The notes below the pieces were generated by a model. The model saw nothing but the letters and a program-made list of their open reading frames with translations, ran no database searches and was not told where the DNA came from. Position numbers and translations under genes: made by a program. DNA of 64,000 nucleotides from contig NC_092568.1 of assembly GCF_037975245.1 (NCBI RefSeq), positions 14,409,501-14,473,500 on the forward strand, given 5' to 3'. This document shows positions 33,965 to 48,300 of this stretch, piece by piece. Numbering within the stretch: the stretch's first letter is position 1; the number at the start of each line of letters is the position of its first letter. This DNA comes from Apostichopus japonicus. Lineage: Eukaryota > Echinodermata > Holothuroidea > Aspidochirotida > Stichopodidae.

Positions 33965-35219
33965 AATGTGCGGTACCGATCAATAGAATGTTCCGTACCG
34001 ATTAATGGAATGTGCGGTACCGATCAATCGAATGTTCGGTACTTATCAATGGTATGTGCGGTACCGATCAATCGATTGTTCCGTACTGGTCAATGGAATG
34101 TGCAGTACCGATTAATCGAATGTGCAATACCGATTAATCGAATGTGCAGTACGGATCAAACGAATGTGCGATACCGAAAAATCGATTGTGCGGTACCGAT
34201 CAATCGAATGAGCGGTACCGATCAATCGAATGTGCGATACCGATTAATCGAATGTGCGGTACCTATCAAACGAATGTGCAGTATACCGATCGATCGAATG
34301 ATCGGTACCGATCCATCGAATGTTTAGTACCGATCAATCGAATGTTCGTGACCGATCAATCAAATGTTCGGTAACGATCAAACGAATGAGCGGTACCGAT
34401 CAAATGAATGTTCGATACCGATCAAACGAATGTACGATACCGATCAATCGAATGTGTGGTACCGATCAATCGAATGTATAGTATGCCGATCAATCGAATG
34501 TTCATTACCGATCAATCGAATGTGCGTTACCGATCAAACGAATGTGCGATACCGATCAATCGAATGTTCGGTACCGATCCATCGAATATTTAGTACCGAT
34601 CAATCAAATGTTCGTGACTGATCAATCAAATGTGCGGTACCGATCAATCGAATGTTCCGTACCGGTTAATGGAATGTGCGGTACCGATCAACGAATGTGC
34701 GATACCGATCAATCGAATGTTCGGTTCCGATCAATCGAATGTTCGGTTCCGATCAATAAAATGTGCAGTACCGCACAATCGAGTGTGCGGTCCCGATCAA
34801 TCGAATGTGCGGTACCGATCAATCGAATGTGCGGTACGGATCCATCGAATTTGAGGTACCGATCAATCGAATGTGCAGTACCCATCAATGGAATGTTCGG
34901 TTCCGATGAATCGAACGTGCGGTACCGATGAATCGAATGTGCGGTACCGATGAATCGAATGTGCGGTACGGATCAATCGATTTTGAGGTACCGATCAATC
35001 GAATGTGCAGTACCCATCAATGGAATGTTCGGTTCCGATGAATCGAACGTGCGGTACCGATGAATCGAATGTGCGGTACCGATCAATCGAATGTGCGGTG
35101 TCGATCAATTGAATGTTCGCTACCGATCCTTCGAATGTGCGGTTCCGATCAAGAATGTGCGATACCGATCAATCGAATATTCGGTTCCGATCAATCGAAT
35201 GTTCAGTACCGATCAATCG
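33965..35219 (+). repeat. 1,255-bp tandem duplication in left arm, copy 2
   Basis: Second copy of 32,710-33,964. I noticed only a few differences, for example ggtaccgatcaag versus ggttccgatcaag near 35,142, and tgaag versus ttcag near its end. Confidence 0.85.
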
Positions 35220-36303
35220 AATGTGCGGTACCAAGCAATCGAATGTGCGGTACCGATCCATCGAATGTTCGGTACCGATCCATCGAATGTGCAGTACCCA
35301 TCAATGGAATTTTCGGTACCGATCAATCGAATGTTTCGTACCGATCAATCGAATTTGCGGTACCGATCAATGGAATGTGCGGTACCGATCAATCGATTGT
35401 TTCGTACTGGTCATTGGAATGTGCGGTACCGATCAATCGAATGTACGACACCGATTAATCGAATATGCAGTATCGATCAATCTAATGTTCGGTACCCATG
35501 AATCGAAAGTGAGGTACCGATCAACCGTATGTTCGATACCGAAGAATCGAATGTTCGGTACCGATCTATCGAATGTGCAGCACCGATGAATCGAATGTGC
35601 GATACCGATCATTCGAATTTGCAGTACGGATCAAATAGTTGTGCGATACCGATCAATCGAATGTTCGGTACCGATCCATCGAATGTGCAGTATACCCACC
35701 AATGGAATGTTCGGTACCGATCATTGGAATTTGCGGTACCGATCAATGGAATGTTTAGTATCGGTTAATGGAATGTGCGGTACCGATCAATCGATTTTTG
35801 CGATACCGATCAATCGAATCTGCAGTATTGATCAATCTATGGATCAGTAAGATCAATTGAATGTGCGATAACGATCAACCAAATGTTCGGTACCGAACAA
35901 TCGAATGTGCGGTACCGATCCATCGAATTTGCGATACCGATCAATCGAATGTGCGGTACCTATCAAACGAATATGCAGTATACCGATCAATCGAATGGTC
36001 GGTACCGATCCATCAAATGTTTAGTACCGATCAATCGAATGTTCGTGACCGATCAATCAAATATTCGGTACCGATCAATCGAATGAGCGGTACCGATCAA
36101 ATGAATGTTCCATAACGATCAAACGAATGTACGACACCGATCAATCGAATGTGTGGTACCGATTAAATCGAATGTACAGTATACCGATGAATCGAATGTT
36201 CATTACCGATCAATCGAATGTGCGTTACCGATCAAACGAATTTTCAGTACCGATCAATGGAATGTTTGGTATCGATCAATCGAATTTGAGGTACCGATCA
36301 ATG

Positions 36304-37002
36304 GAATGTTCCGTACCGGTTAATGGAATGTGCGGTACCGATCAACGAATGTGCGATACCGATCAATCGAGTGTGCGGTACCAATCAATCGAATGTGCGG
36401 TACCGATCAATTAAAAGTGATGTACCGATCAATCGAATGCGCGATACCGATCAATCGAATGTGCGATACCGATCAATCGAGTGTGCGGTACCGATCAATC
36501 GAATGTGGGGTACCGATCAATTAAAAGTGATGTACCGATCAATCGAATGCGCGATACCGATCAATCGAATGTGCGGAATCGATCCATCGAATGTATGGTA
36601 CCGATCAATGAAATGTGCGGTACCGATCAATCGAATGTTCCGTACCGGTTAATGGAATGTGCGGTACCGATCAACGAATGTGCGATACCGATCAATCGAG
36701 TGTGCGGTACCGATCAATCGAATGTGCGGTACCGATCAATTAAAAGTGATGTACCGATCAATCGAATGCGCGATACCGATCAATCGAATGTGCGATACCG
36801 ATCAATCGAGTGTGCGGTACCGATCAATCGAATGTGCGGTACCGATCAATTAAAAGTGATGTACCGATCAATCGAATGCGCGATACCGATCAATCGAATG
36901 TGCGGAATCGATCCATCGAATGTATGGTACCGATCAATGAAATGTGCGGTACCGATCAATCGAATGTTCCGTACCGGATAATGGAATGTGCGGTACCGAT
37001 CA
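36304..37002 (+). repeat. 329-bp tandem duplication, just over two copies
   Basis: Copies at 36,304-36,632 and 36,633-36,961, then a partial third to about 37,002. Each contains the short unit 'gatcaacgaatgtgcgata' and the variants 'aattaaaagtgatgta' and 'atgcgcgata'. Only one or two base differences were seen. Confidence 0.82.
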
Positions 37003-37432
37003 ATCGAATGCGCGATACCGATCATTCGAATGTGCAGTAAGGATCAATGGAATGTTCGGTACCGATCAATCGAATGTGCAGTATACCCATCAATGGAATG
37101 TTCGGTACCGATCAATCGAATGTGCGATACCGATGAATCGATTGTTCGGTACCGATAGATCGAATGTGCAGCACCGTTAAATCGAATGTGCAGTACTCAT
37201 CAATGGAATGTTCGATATCGATGAATCGAATGTGCAGTACCCATCAATGGAATGTGCGGTACCGATCGATCGAATGTGCGGTACCGATCAATCGAATGTT
37301 CCGTACCGATTAATGGAAAGTGCGGTACCGATCAATAGAATGTACGATACCGATCAATCGAATGTGCACTATTGATCAATATACTGTTCGATACCGATCA
37401 ATCGAATGTGCGATACCGATCAACCAAATGTT

Positions 37433-39000
37433 CGGTACCGATCCATCGAATGTGCAGTATAACTATCAATGGAATGTTCGGTACCGATCAATCAAATGTG
37501 CAGTATACCCATCAATGGAATGTTCGGTACCAATCAATCGAATGTGAAATACCGATGAATCGAATGTGCGGTACCGATAAATCGAATGTGCAGTACCCAT
37601 CAATGGAATGTGCGGTACCGATCGAACGAATGTGCGGTACCGATCAATCGAATGTTCCCTACCGATTAATGGAATGTGCGGTACCGATCAATCGAATGTT
37701 CGGTACCGATCCATCGAATGTGCAGTACCCATCAATGGAATGTTCGATACCGATCAATCGAATGTTTGGTACCGATCAATCGAATTTGCGATACCAATCA
37801 ATCGAATGTGCTATATCAATCAATCGAATGTGCAGCACCGTTAAATGGAATGTGCGGTACCGATGAATCGAATGTGCAGTACCCATCAATGGAATGTTCG
37901 ATATCGATGAATCGAATGGATTGAATGTTCGATACCGATCCTTCGAATATGCGGTACCGATCAACGAATGAGCGATACCGATCAATCGAAATTTCGGTTC
38001 CGATCAATCAAATGTGCAGTACCCATCAATGGAATGTTCGATATCGATGAATCGAAAGGATTGAATGTTCGCTACCGATCTTTCGAATATGCGGTACCGA
38101 TCAACGAATGGGCGATACCGATCAATCGAAATTTCGGTTCCGATCAATCAAATGTGCAGTACCGATCAATCATGTGTGCGGTACCAATCAATCGAATGTG
38201 CGGTACCAATTAATCGAAAGTGAGGTACCGATCAATCGATTGTAAGATACCGATCAATCGAATGTGCAGTACGGATTAAACGAATGTGCGGTACCGATCA
38301 ATCGAGTGTGCGATACCGATCAATCGAGTGTGCCATACCGATCAATGGAATGTGCGGTACCGATCAATCGAAAGTGAGGTACCGATCAATCGAATGTGCG
38401 ATACCGATCATTCGAATGTGCAGTACGGATCAAATAAATGTGCGATACCGATCAATCGAATGTTCGGTACCGATCCATCGAATGTGCAGTATACCCATCA
38501 ATGGAATGTTCGGTACCGATCAATCGAATGTGAAATACCGATGAATCGAATGTGCGGTACCGATGAATCGAATGTGCAGTACCCATCAATGGAATGTGCG
38601 GTACCGATCGATCGAATGTGCGGTACCGATCAATCGAATGTTCCGTACCGATTAATGGAATGTGCGGTACCGATCAATCGAATGTACGATACCGATCAAT
38701 CGAATGTGCACTATTGATCAATATAATGTTCGATACCGATGAATCGAATGTGCGATACCGATCAACCAAATGTTCGGTACCGATCCATCGAATTTGCAGT
38801 ATACCCATCAATGGAATGTTCGGTACCGATCAATCAAATGTGCAGTATACCCATCAATGGAATGTTCGGTACCGATCAATCGAATGTGCGATACCGATCA
38901 ATCGAATGTGCAGTACGGATCAAACGAATGTGTAGTATACCCATCAATGGAATGTTCGGTACCGATCAATCGAATGATAAATATCGATGAATCGAATGTG
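37433..39000 (+). repeat. 1,568-bp tandem duplication in left arm, copy 1
   Basis: It repeats at 39,001-40,568 with an offset of exactly 1,568 bp. The lines I compared are identical, including rare indel variants such as 'atcgaatggattgaatgttc' (37,910-37,929 and 39,478-39,497). Confidence 0.9.
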
Positions 39001-40568
39001 CGGTACCGATCCATCGAATGTGCAGTATAACTATCAATGGAATGTTCGGTACCGATCAATCAAATGTGCAGTATACCCATCAATGGAATGTTCGGTACCA
39101 ATCAATCGAATGTGAAATACCGATGAATCGAATGTGCGGTACCGATAAATCGAATGTGCAGTACCCATCAATGGAATGTGCGGTACCGATCGAACGAATG
39201 TGCGGTACCGATCAATCGAATGTTCCCTACCGATTAATGGAATGTGCGGTACCGATCAATCGAATGTTCGGTACCGATCCATCGAATGTGCAGTACCCAT
39301 CAATGGAATGTTCGATACCGATCAATCGAATGTTTGGTACCGATCAATCGAATTTGCGATACCAATCAATCGAATGTGCTATATCAATCAATCGAATGTG
39401 CAGCACCGTTAAATGGAATGTGCGGTACCGATGAATCGAATGTGCAGTACCCATCAATGGAATGTTCGATATCGATGAATCGAATGGATTGAATGTTCGA
39501 TACCGATCCTTCGAATATGCGGTACCGATCAACGAATGAGCGATACCGATCAATCGAAATTTCGGTTCCGATCAATCAAATGTGCAGTACCCATCAATGG
39601 AATGTTCGATATCGATGAATCGAAAGGATTGAATGTTCGCTACCGATCTTTCGAATATGCGGTACCGATCAACGAATGGGCGATACCGATCAATCGAAAT
39701 TTCGGTTCCGATCAATCAAATGTGCAGTACCGATCAATCATGTGTGCGGTACCAATCAATCGAATGTGCGGTACCAATTAATCGAAAGTGAGGTACCGAT
39801 CAATCGATTGTAAGATACCGATCAATCGAATGTGCAGTACGGATTAAACGAATGTGCGGTACCGATCAATCGAGTGTGCGATACCGATCAATCGAGTGTG
39901 CCATACCGATCAATGGAATGTGCGGTACCGATCAATCGAAAGTGAGGTACCGATCAATCGAATGTGCGATACCGATCATTCGAATGTGCAGTACGGATCA
40001 AATAAATGTGCGATACCGATCAATCGAATGTTCGGTACCGATCCATCGAATGTGCAGTATACCCATCAATGGAATGTTCGGTACCGATCAATCGAATGTG
40101 AAATACCGATGAATCGAATGTGCGGTACCGATGAATCGAATGTGCAGTACCCATCAATGGAATGTGCGGTACCGATCGATCGAATGTGCGGTACCGATCA
40201 ATCGAATGTTCCGTACCGATTAATGGAATGTGCGGTACCGATCAATCGAATGTACGATACCGATCAATCGAATGTGCACTATTGATCAATATAATGTTCG
40301 ATACCGATGAATCGAATGTGCGATACCGATCAACCAAATGTTCGGTACCGATCCATCGAATTTGCAGTATACCCATCAATGGAATGTTCGGTACCGATCA
40401 ATCAAATGTGCAGTATACCCATCAATGGAATGTTCGGTACCGATCAATCGAATGTGCGATACCGATCAATCGAATGTGCAGTACGGATCAAACGAATGTG
40501 TAGTATACCCATCAATGGAATGTTCGGTACCGATCAATCGAATGATAAATATCGATGAATCGAATGTG
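39001..40568 (+). repeat. 1,568-bp tandem duplication in left arm, copy 2
   Basis: Second copy of 37,433-39,000. The flanks diverge at both ends (ccatcgaatg on one side, caatcgaatg on the other), which fixes the borders to within a few bases. Confidence 0.9.
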
Positions 40569-43500
40569 CGGTACCGATCAATCGAATGTGCAGTACCCAT
40601 CTATGTAGTGTGCGGTACCGATCGAACGAATGTGCGGTCCCGATCAATCGAATGTTCCGTACCGATTAATGGAATGTGCGGTACCGATCAATGGAATGTT
40701 CGGTACCGATCAGTCGAATGTGCAGTATTGATCAATCTAATGTTCGGTACCGATCCATCGAATGTGCAGTACCCATCAATGGAATGTTCGGTACCGATCA
40801 ATCGAATGTTTGGTACCGATCAATCGAATGTGCGATACCGATCAATCGAATGTGCGATACCGATCAATCGAATATGCGGTACCAATCAATCGAATGTGCA
40901 GCACCGTTAAATCGAATGTGCGGTACCGATGAATCGAATGTGCACTACCCATCAATGGAATGTTCGATATCGATGAATCGAATGGATTGAATGTTCGCTA
41001 CCGATCCTTCGAATATGCGGTACCGATCAACGAATGAGCGATACCGATCAATCGAAATTTCGGTTCCGATCAATCAAATGTGCAGTACCGATCAATCATA
41101 TGTGCGGTACCAATCAATCGAATGTGCGGTACCGATTAATCGGGTGTGCGATACCGATCAATCGAATGTGCGATACCGATCATTCGAATGTGCAGTACGG
41201 ATCAAATAAATGTGCGATACCGATCAATCGAATGTTCGGTACCGATCCATTGAATGTGCAGTATATCCATCAATGGAATATTCGGTACCGATCAATCGAA
41301 TGTGCAGTACACCCATCAATGGAATGTTCGGTACCGATCAATCGAATGTGCGATACCGATGGATCGATTGTTCGGTACCGATCTATCGAATGTGCAGCAC
41401 CGTTAAATCGAATGTGCGGTACCGATGAATCGAATGTGCACTACCCATCAATGGAATGTTCGATATCGATGAATCGAAAGAATTGAATGTTCGCTACCGA
41501 TCCTTCGAATATGCGGTACCGATCAACGAATGAGCGATACCGATCAATCGAAATTTCGGTTCCGATCAATCAAATGTGCAGTACCGAGCAATCATGTGTG
41601 CGGTACCAATCAATCGAATGTGCGGTACCGATTAATCGAAAGTGAGGTACCGATCAATCGAATATGCGATACCGATCAATCGAATGTGCAGAACGGATTA
41701 AACGAATGTGCGGTACCGATCAATCGAGTGTGCGATACCGATCAATCCAAATTTCGGTTCCGATCAATCAAATGTGCAGTACCGATCAATCATATGTGCG
41801 GTACCAATCAATCAAATGTGCGGTACCGATCAATCAAAAGTGAGGTACCGATCAATCGAATGTGCGGTACCGATCAATCGAATGTGCAGTACGGATCAAA
41901 CGAATGTGCGGTACCGATCAATCAAATGTTCGGTACCGATCCATCGAATGTGCAGTACATCCATCAATGGAATATTCGGTACCGATCAATCGAATGTGCA
42001 GTATACCCATCAATGGAATGTTCGGTACCGATCAATCGAATGTGCGATACCGATGGATCGATTGTTCGGTACCGATCTATCGAATGTGCAGCACCGTTAA
42101 ATCAAATGTTCGGTACCGATGAATCGAATGTGCACTACCCATCAATGGAATGTTCGATATCGATGAATCGAAAGGATTGAATGTTCGCTACCGATCCTTC
42201 GAATATGCGGTACCGATCAACGAATGAGCGATACCGATCAATCGAAATTTCGGTTCCGATCAATCAAATGTGCAGTACCGATCAATCATGTGTACGGTAC
42301 CAATCAATCGAATGTGCGGTACCGATTAATCGAAAGTGAGGTACCGATCAATCGAATGAGCGATACCGATCAATCGAATGTGCAGTACGGATTAAACGAA
42401 TGTGCGGTACCGATCAATCGAGTGTGCGATACCGATCAATCGAGTGTGGTACCGATCCATCGAATGTACAGTATACCGATCAATCGAATATTCATTACCG
42501 ATCAATCCAATGTTCGTTACCGATCAATCGAATGTGTGGTAACGATCAATCGAATGTTCGGTACCGATCAATGGAATTTGCGGTACCGATCAATGGAATG
42601 TTTCGTATCGGTGAATGGAATGTGCGGTACCGATCAATCGAATGTTTGTGACCGATCAATCGAATGTGCAGTATTGATCAATCTATGGTTTAGTAAGATC
42701 AATCGAATGTGCGATACCGATCAACCAAATGTTCGATACCAATGAATCAAATGTGCGGTACCGATCATTCGAATGTGCGATACCGATCAATCGAATGTTT
42801 GGTACCGATCCATCGAATGTGCAGTACCCAACAATGGAATGTTCGGTACCGAACAATCGAATGTGCGGTACCGATCAATCGAATTTACGATACCGATCAA
42901 TCGAATTTGCGATACCGATCAATCGAATGTGCGATACCGATCAATCGAATGTGCGGTACCTATCAAACGGATGTGCAGTATACCGATCAATCGTATGATC
43001 GGTACCGATCCATCAAATGTTTAGTACCGATCAATCGAATGTTCGTCACCGATCAATCAAATGTTCGGTACCGATCAATCGAATGAGCGGTACCGATCAA
43101 ATGAATGTTCGATGCCGATCAAACGAATGTACGATACCGATCAATCGAATAGGTGGTACCGATCAAACGAATGTACAGTATACCGATCAATCGAATGTTC
43201 ATTACCGATCAATCGAATGTGCGATACCGATCAAACGAATTTTCGGTACCGATCAATGGAATGTTTGGTATCTATCAATCGAATTTGAGGTACCGATCAA
43301 TCGAATGTGCGGTACCGATCAATCGAATGTTCGGTACCGATCAATGAAAAGTGCGGTACCGATCAATCGAATGTTTCGTACCGGTTAATGGAATGTGCGG
43401 TATCGATCAACGAATGCGCGATACCGATCAATCGAATGTTCTGTTCCGATTAATCAAATGTGCAGTACCGATCAATCGAGTGTGCGGTATCGATCAATCG

Positions 43501-44989
43501 AATATGCGGTACCGATCAATTGAAAGTGAGGTACCGATTAATTGAATGCGCGATACCGATCAATCGAATGTGCGGAATCGATCCATCGAAAGTTTAGTAC
43601 CGATCAATCGAATGTTCGTGACCGATCAATCAAATGTTCGGTAACGATCAATCGAATGAGCGGTACCGATCAAATGAATGTTCGATACCGATCAAACGAA
43701 AGAACGTTACCGATCAATCGAATGTATGGTATTGATCAATCGAATATACAGTATACCGATCAATCGAATGTTCGTTACCGATGGATAGAATGTGCGGTAC
43801 CGATCAATCGAATGTTTAGGACCGATCAATCGAATGTTCGTGACCGATCAATCAAATGTTCGGTAACGATCAATCGAATGAGCGGTACTGATAAATCGAA
43901 TGTATGGTATTGATCAATCGAATGTACAGTATACCGATCAATCGAATGTTCGCTACCGATGAATAGAATGTTCGTTTCCGATCAATCGAATGTGCGGTAC
44001 CGATCAAACGAATGTGCTGTACGAATGAATCGAATGTGCAGTACCCATCAATGGAATGTTCGGTACCGATCAATCGAATGTGCGGTATCGATCAATCGAA
44101 TTTGAGGTACCGATCATTCGAATGTGCAGTACCCATCAATGGAATGTTCGGTACCGATCAATCGAATTTGCGGTACCGATGAATCGAATGTGCTGTACGA
44201 ATGAATCGAATGTGCAGTACCCATCAATGGAATGTTCGGTACCGATCAATCGAATGTGCGGTATCGATCAATCGAATTTGAGGTACCGATCATTCGAATG
44301 TGCAGTACCCATCAATGGAATGTTCGGTACCGATCAATCGAATTTGCGGTACCGATGAATCGAATGTGTGGTACAGATTAAACGATTTTGCGGGACCAAT
44401 CAATCGAATGTGCGTTACCGATCAAACGGATTTTCGGTACCGATCAATCGAATGTTTGGTATCTATCAATCGAATTTGAGGTACAGATCAATTGAATATG
44501 CGGTACCGATCAATCGAATGTTCGGTACCGATCAATGAAATGTGCGGTACCGATCAACGAATGTGCGATACCGATCAATCGAATGTTCGGTTCCGAACAA
44601 TCAAATGTGCAGTACCGATCAATCGAGTGTGCGGTACCGATCAATCAATATGCGGTACCGATCAATTGAAAGTGAGGTACCGATTAATCGAATTTGCGGT
44701 ACCGATAAATCGAATGTGCGGTACCGATCAATCGATTGTTTCGTACTGGTCAATGGAATGTGCGGTACCGATCAATCGAATGTACGACACAGATCAATCG
44801 AATATGCAGTATCGATCAATCTAATGTTCGGTACCCATGAATCGAAAGTGAGGTACCGATGAATCGAATGTTCGATACCGATGAATCGAATGTTCGGTAC
44901 CGATCTATCGAATGTGCAGCACCGTTAAATCGAAAGTGCGGTACCGATGAATCGAATGCGCAGTACCCATCAATGGAATGTTCGATATC

Positions 44990-45020
44990 GATGAATCGAA
45001 TGGATATCGCACATTCGATT
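44990..45020. other. Satellite inversion junction
   Basis: The direct unit 'gatgaatcgaatg' is followed by 'gatatcgca' and then the inverted unit 'cattcgatttatcgg'. AATCGAATG and CATTCGATT form a 9-bp inverted repeat around a 9-base spacer. Left of it all units are direct; right of it all are inverted to the window end. The left side resembles the rare 'gatgaatcgaatggattg' indel variant found at 37,905 and 39,473, so the breakpoint lies in a copy of that variant. Confidence 0.9.
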
Positions 45021-45394
45021 TATCGGTATCGCACTTTCGATTTATCGGTACCGCACATTCGATTTATCGGTATCGCACATTCGATTTATCGGTATCGCAC
45101 AATCTATTTATCGGTACCGCACATTCGATTTATCGGTATCGCACATTCGATTTATCGGTATCGCACAATCTATTTATCGGTACCGCACATTCGATTTATC
45201 GGTATCGCACATTCTATTTATCGGTACCGCACATTCGATTTATCTGTATCGCACATTCGATTCATCGGTATCCCACATTCGATTTATTTGTATCGCTTAT
45301 TCGATTTATCGGTATCGCATATTCGATTTATCGGTATCGCACATTCAATTAATAGGTATCGTTAATTCGATTTATCGGTACCGTACATTCTATA

Positions 45395-48300
45395 AATCGG
45401 TATCGTAAATTCAATTAATCGTTATCGCGCATTCGATTTATCGGTATCGCACCTTCGATTAATCGGTACCGCACAATCGATTTATCGGTACCGCACATTC
45501 GACTTATCGGTATCGTAAATTCGATTTATCGGTATCGCACATTCGATTTATCGGTATCGCACATTCGATTAATCGGTATCGCACGTTCGATTTATCGGTA
45601 CCGCATTTTTTAATTATCGGTACCGCACAATCGATTTATCGTTATCGCACTTTCGATTAATCGGTACCGCACATTCGATTTATCGGTACCGCTCATTCGA
45701 TTTATCGGTATCGCACATTCGATTAATCGGTATCGCACGTTCGATTATCGGTATCCAACATTCGATTTATTTGTATAGCTTATTCGATTTATCGGTACCG
45801 CACATTCGATCTATCGGTATTGCACATTCGATTTATCGGTATCGCACGTTCGATTATCGGTATCCAACATTCGATTTATTTGTATAGCTTATTCGATTTA
45901 TCGGTACCGCACATTCGATCTATCGGTATTGCACATTCGATTTATCGGTATCGCACGTTCGATTTATCGGTATCCAACATTCGATTTATTTGTATAGCTT
46001 ATTCGATTTATCGGTACCGCACATTCGATCTATCGGTATTGCACATTCGATTTATCGGTATCGCACGTTCGATTTATCGGTATCCAACATTCGATTTACT
46101 TGTATAGCTTATTCGATTTATCGGTACCGCACATTCGATCTATCGGTATTGCACATTCGATTTATCGGTACCGCACATTCGATTTATCGGTATCGCACGT
46201 TCGATTTATCGGTACCGCACTTTCGATTTATCGGTACCGCACAATCGATTTATCGGTATCGCAAAATCGATTTATCGGTACCCCACATTCAATTCATCGG
46301 TTTCGTAAATTCGATTTATCGGTATCGCACGTTCGATTTATCGGTACCGCACTTTCGATTTATCGGTATCGCAAAATCGATTTATCGGTACCGCACATTC
46401 AATTTATCGGTTTCGTAAATTCGATTTATCGGTACCGCAAAATCGATTGATCGGTATCGCATAATCGATTTATCGGTACCGCACAATCGATTTCTCGGTC
46501 CCGCACATACAATTCATCGGTATCGTAAATTCGATTGATGGGTACCGCAAAATCGATTGATCGGTATCGCACATTCGATTTTTCGGTACCGCACATTCGA
46601 TTTATCGGTTACGCACATTCAATTGATCGGTCCCGCAAAATCGATTTATCGGTACCACACATTAGATTTATCGATACCGCACATTAGCTTTATCGGTACC
46701 GCACATTCGATTCATCGGTATCGCACATTCGATTAATGGGTATCGTAAATTCGATTTATCGGTACCGCAAATTCTATAAATCGGTATCGTAAATTCAATT
46801 AATCGTTATCGCGCATTCGATTTATCGGTATCGCACCTTCGATTTATCGGTATCGAACATTCGATTAATCGGTACCGCACGTTTGATTTATCGATATCGC
46901 ACATTCGATTTATCGGTATCGCACAATCGATTTATCGGTCTTGCACATTCGATTTATCAGTATCGCACATTCGATTGATCGGTATTGCACATTCGATTTA
47001 TCGGTACCACACATTCGATTTATCGGTCCGTACATCGATTTATCGGTAAAGCACATTCGATTGATCGGTCCCGCAAAATCGTTTTATCGGTACCGCACAT
47101 TCGATTTATCGGTTTTGCAAATTCTATTTATCGGTACCGCACATTCGATTGATCCGTCCCGCAAAATCGAATTATCGGTACCACACATTCGATTTATCGG
47201 TATCGCAAATTCGATTGATCGGTACCGCACAATCGATTTATCGGTCTCTTCAATCGATTTATAGGTACCGCGCATTCGATTGATCGTTATCGCAATATCG
47301 ATTTATCGGTACCGCACAATCGATTTATCGGTACCGCACATTCGATTTATCAGTATCGCACATTCGATCTATCGGTATTGCACATTCGATTTATCGGTAC
47401 CGCACATTCGATTTATCGGTCCGCACATCAATTTATCGGTAAAGCACGTTCGATTGATCAGTCCCGCAAAATCGTTTATCGGTCCCGGACAATCGATTTA
47501 TCGGTACCACACATTCGATTATCGGTACCGCAATATCTATTTATCGGTATCGCACATTCGATTTTTCGGTCCCGCACAAACAACTTATCGGTACCGCACA
47601 TTCGACTTATCGGTACCGCAAAATCGAATTATCGGTACCACACATTCGATATATCGGTATCGCAAATTCGATTGATCGGTACCGCACAATCGATTTATCG
47701 GTACCGCACAATCGATTTATAGGTACCGCGCATTCGATTGATCGTTATCGCAATATCGATATATCGGTACCGCATAAACGATTTATCGGTACCGCACATT
47801 CGATTTATCGGTAAAGCACATTCGATTTATCGGTACCGCACATTCGATGTATCAGTTTCGCACATCCGATTGATCGGTCCCGCAAAATCGATTTATCGGT
47901 ACCGCAAAATCGATTTATCGGTACCGCACATTCGATTTTTCGGTACCGCACATTCGATTTATCGGTATCGCACATTCGATTAATCGGTATCGCACAATCG
48001 ATTTATCGGTACCACACATTCGATTTATCGGTATCGCAAATTCAATTTATCGGTACCGCACATTCGATATATCGGTATCGCAAATTCGATTGATCGGTAC
48101 CGCACAATCGATTTATCGGTACCGCACAATCGATTTATAGGTACCGCGCATTCGATTGATCGTTACCGCAATATCGATATATCGGTACCGCACAATCGAT
48201 TTATCGGTACCGCACATTCGATTTATCGGTATCGTACGTTCGATTTATCGGTACCGCACAATCGATTTATCGGTATCGCACATTCGATTTATCGGTACCG

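Larger units (their letters stand above)
27623..45002 (+). repeat. 22-bp satellite, left arm (direct orientation)
   Basis: About 790 head-to-tail units. The consensus in two 11-base halves is CGGTACCGATC + AATCGAATGTG. It contains the palindrome CGGTACCG, the near-dyad CGAT-CA-ATCG and three CpG sites. Common variants are gcaGTAcCCATCAATGGaatgttc, a CCATCGAATG form, a cgATAccg form, a 24-bp form with an extra TA ('cagtatacccatc') and short units with 'gatcaacgaatg'. Because 22 leaves one over after division by three, and this strand has no stop in the consensus, all three plus frames read the same 22-residue repeat. Open runs reach about 240 codons but are broken by substitutions and indels, so I do not call genes. 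Confidence 0.98.

Noticed and set aside
27623-45002. CRISPR array
   Set aside because: There are no unique spacers: 22-bp units abut directly, the host is an animal, and no cas-like genes exist.
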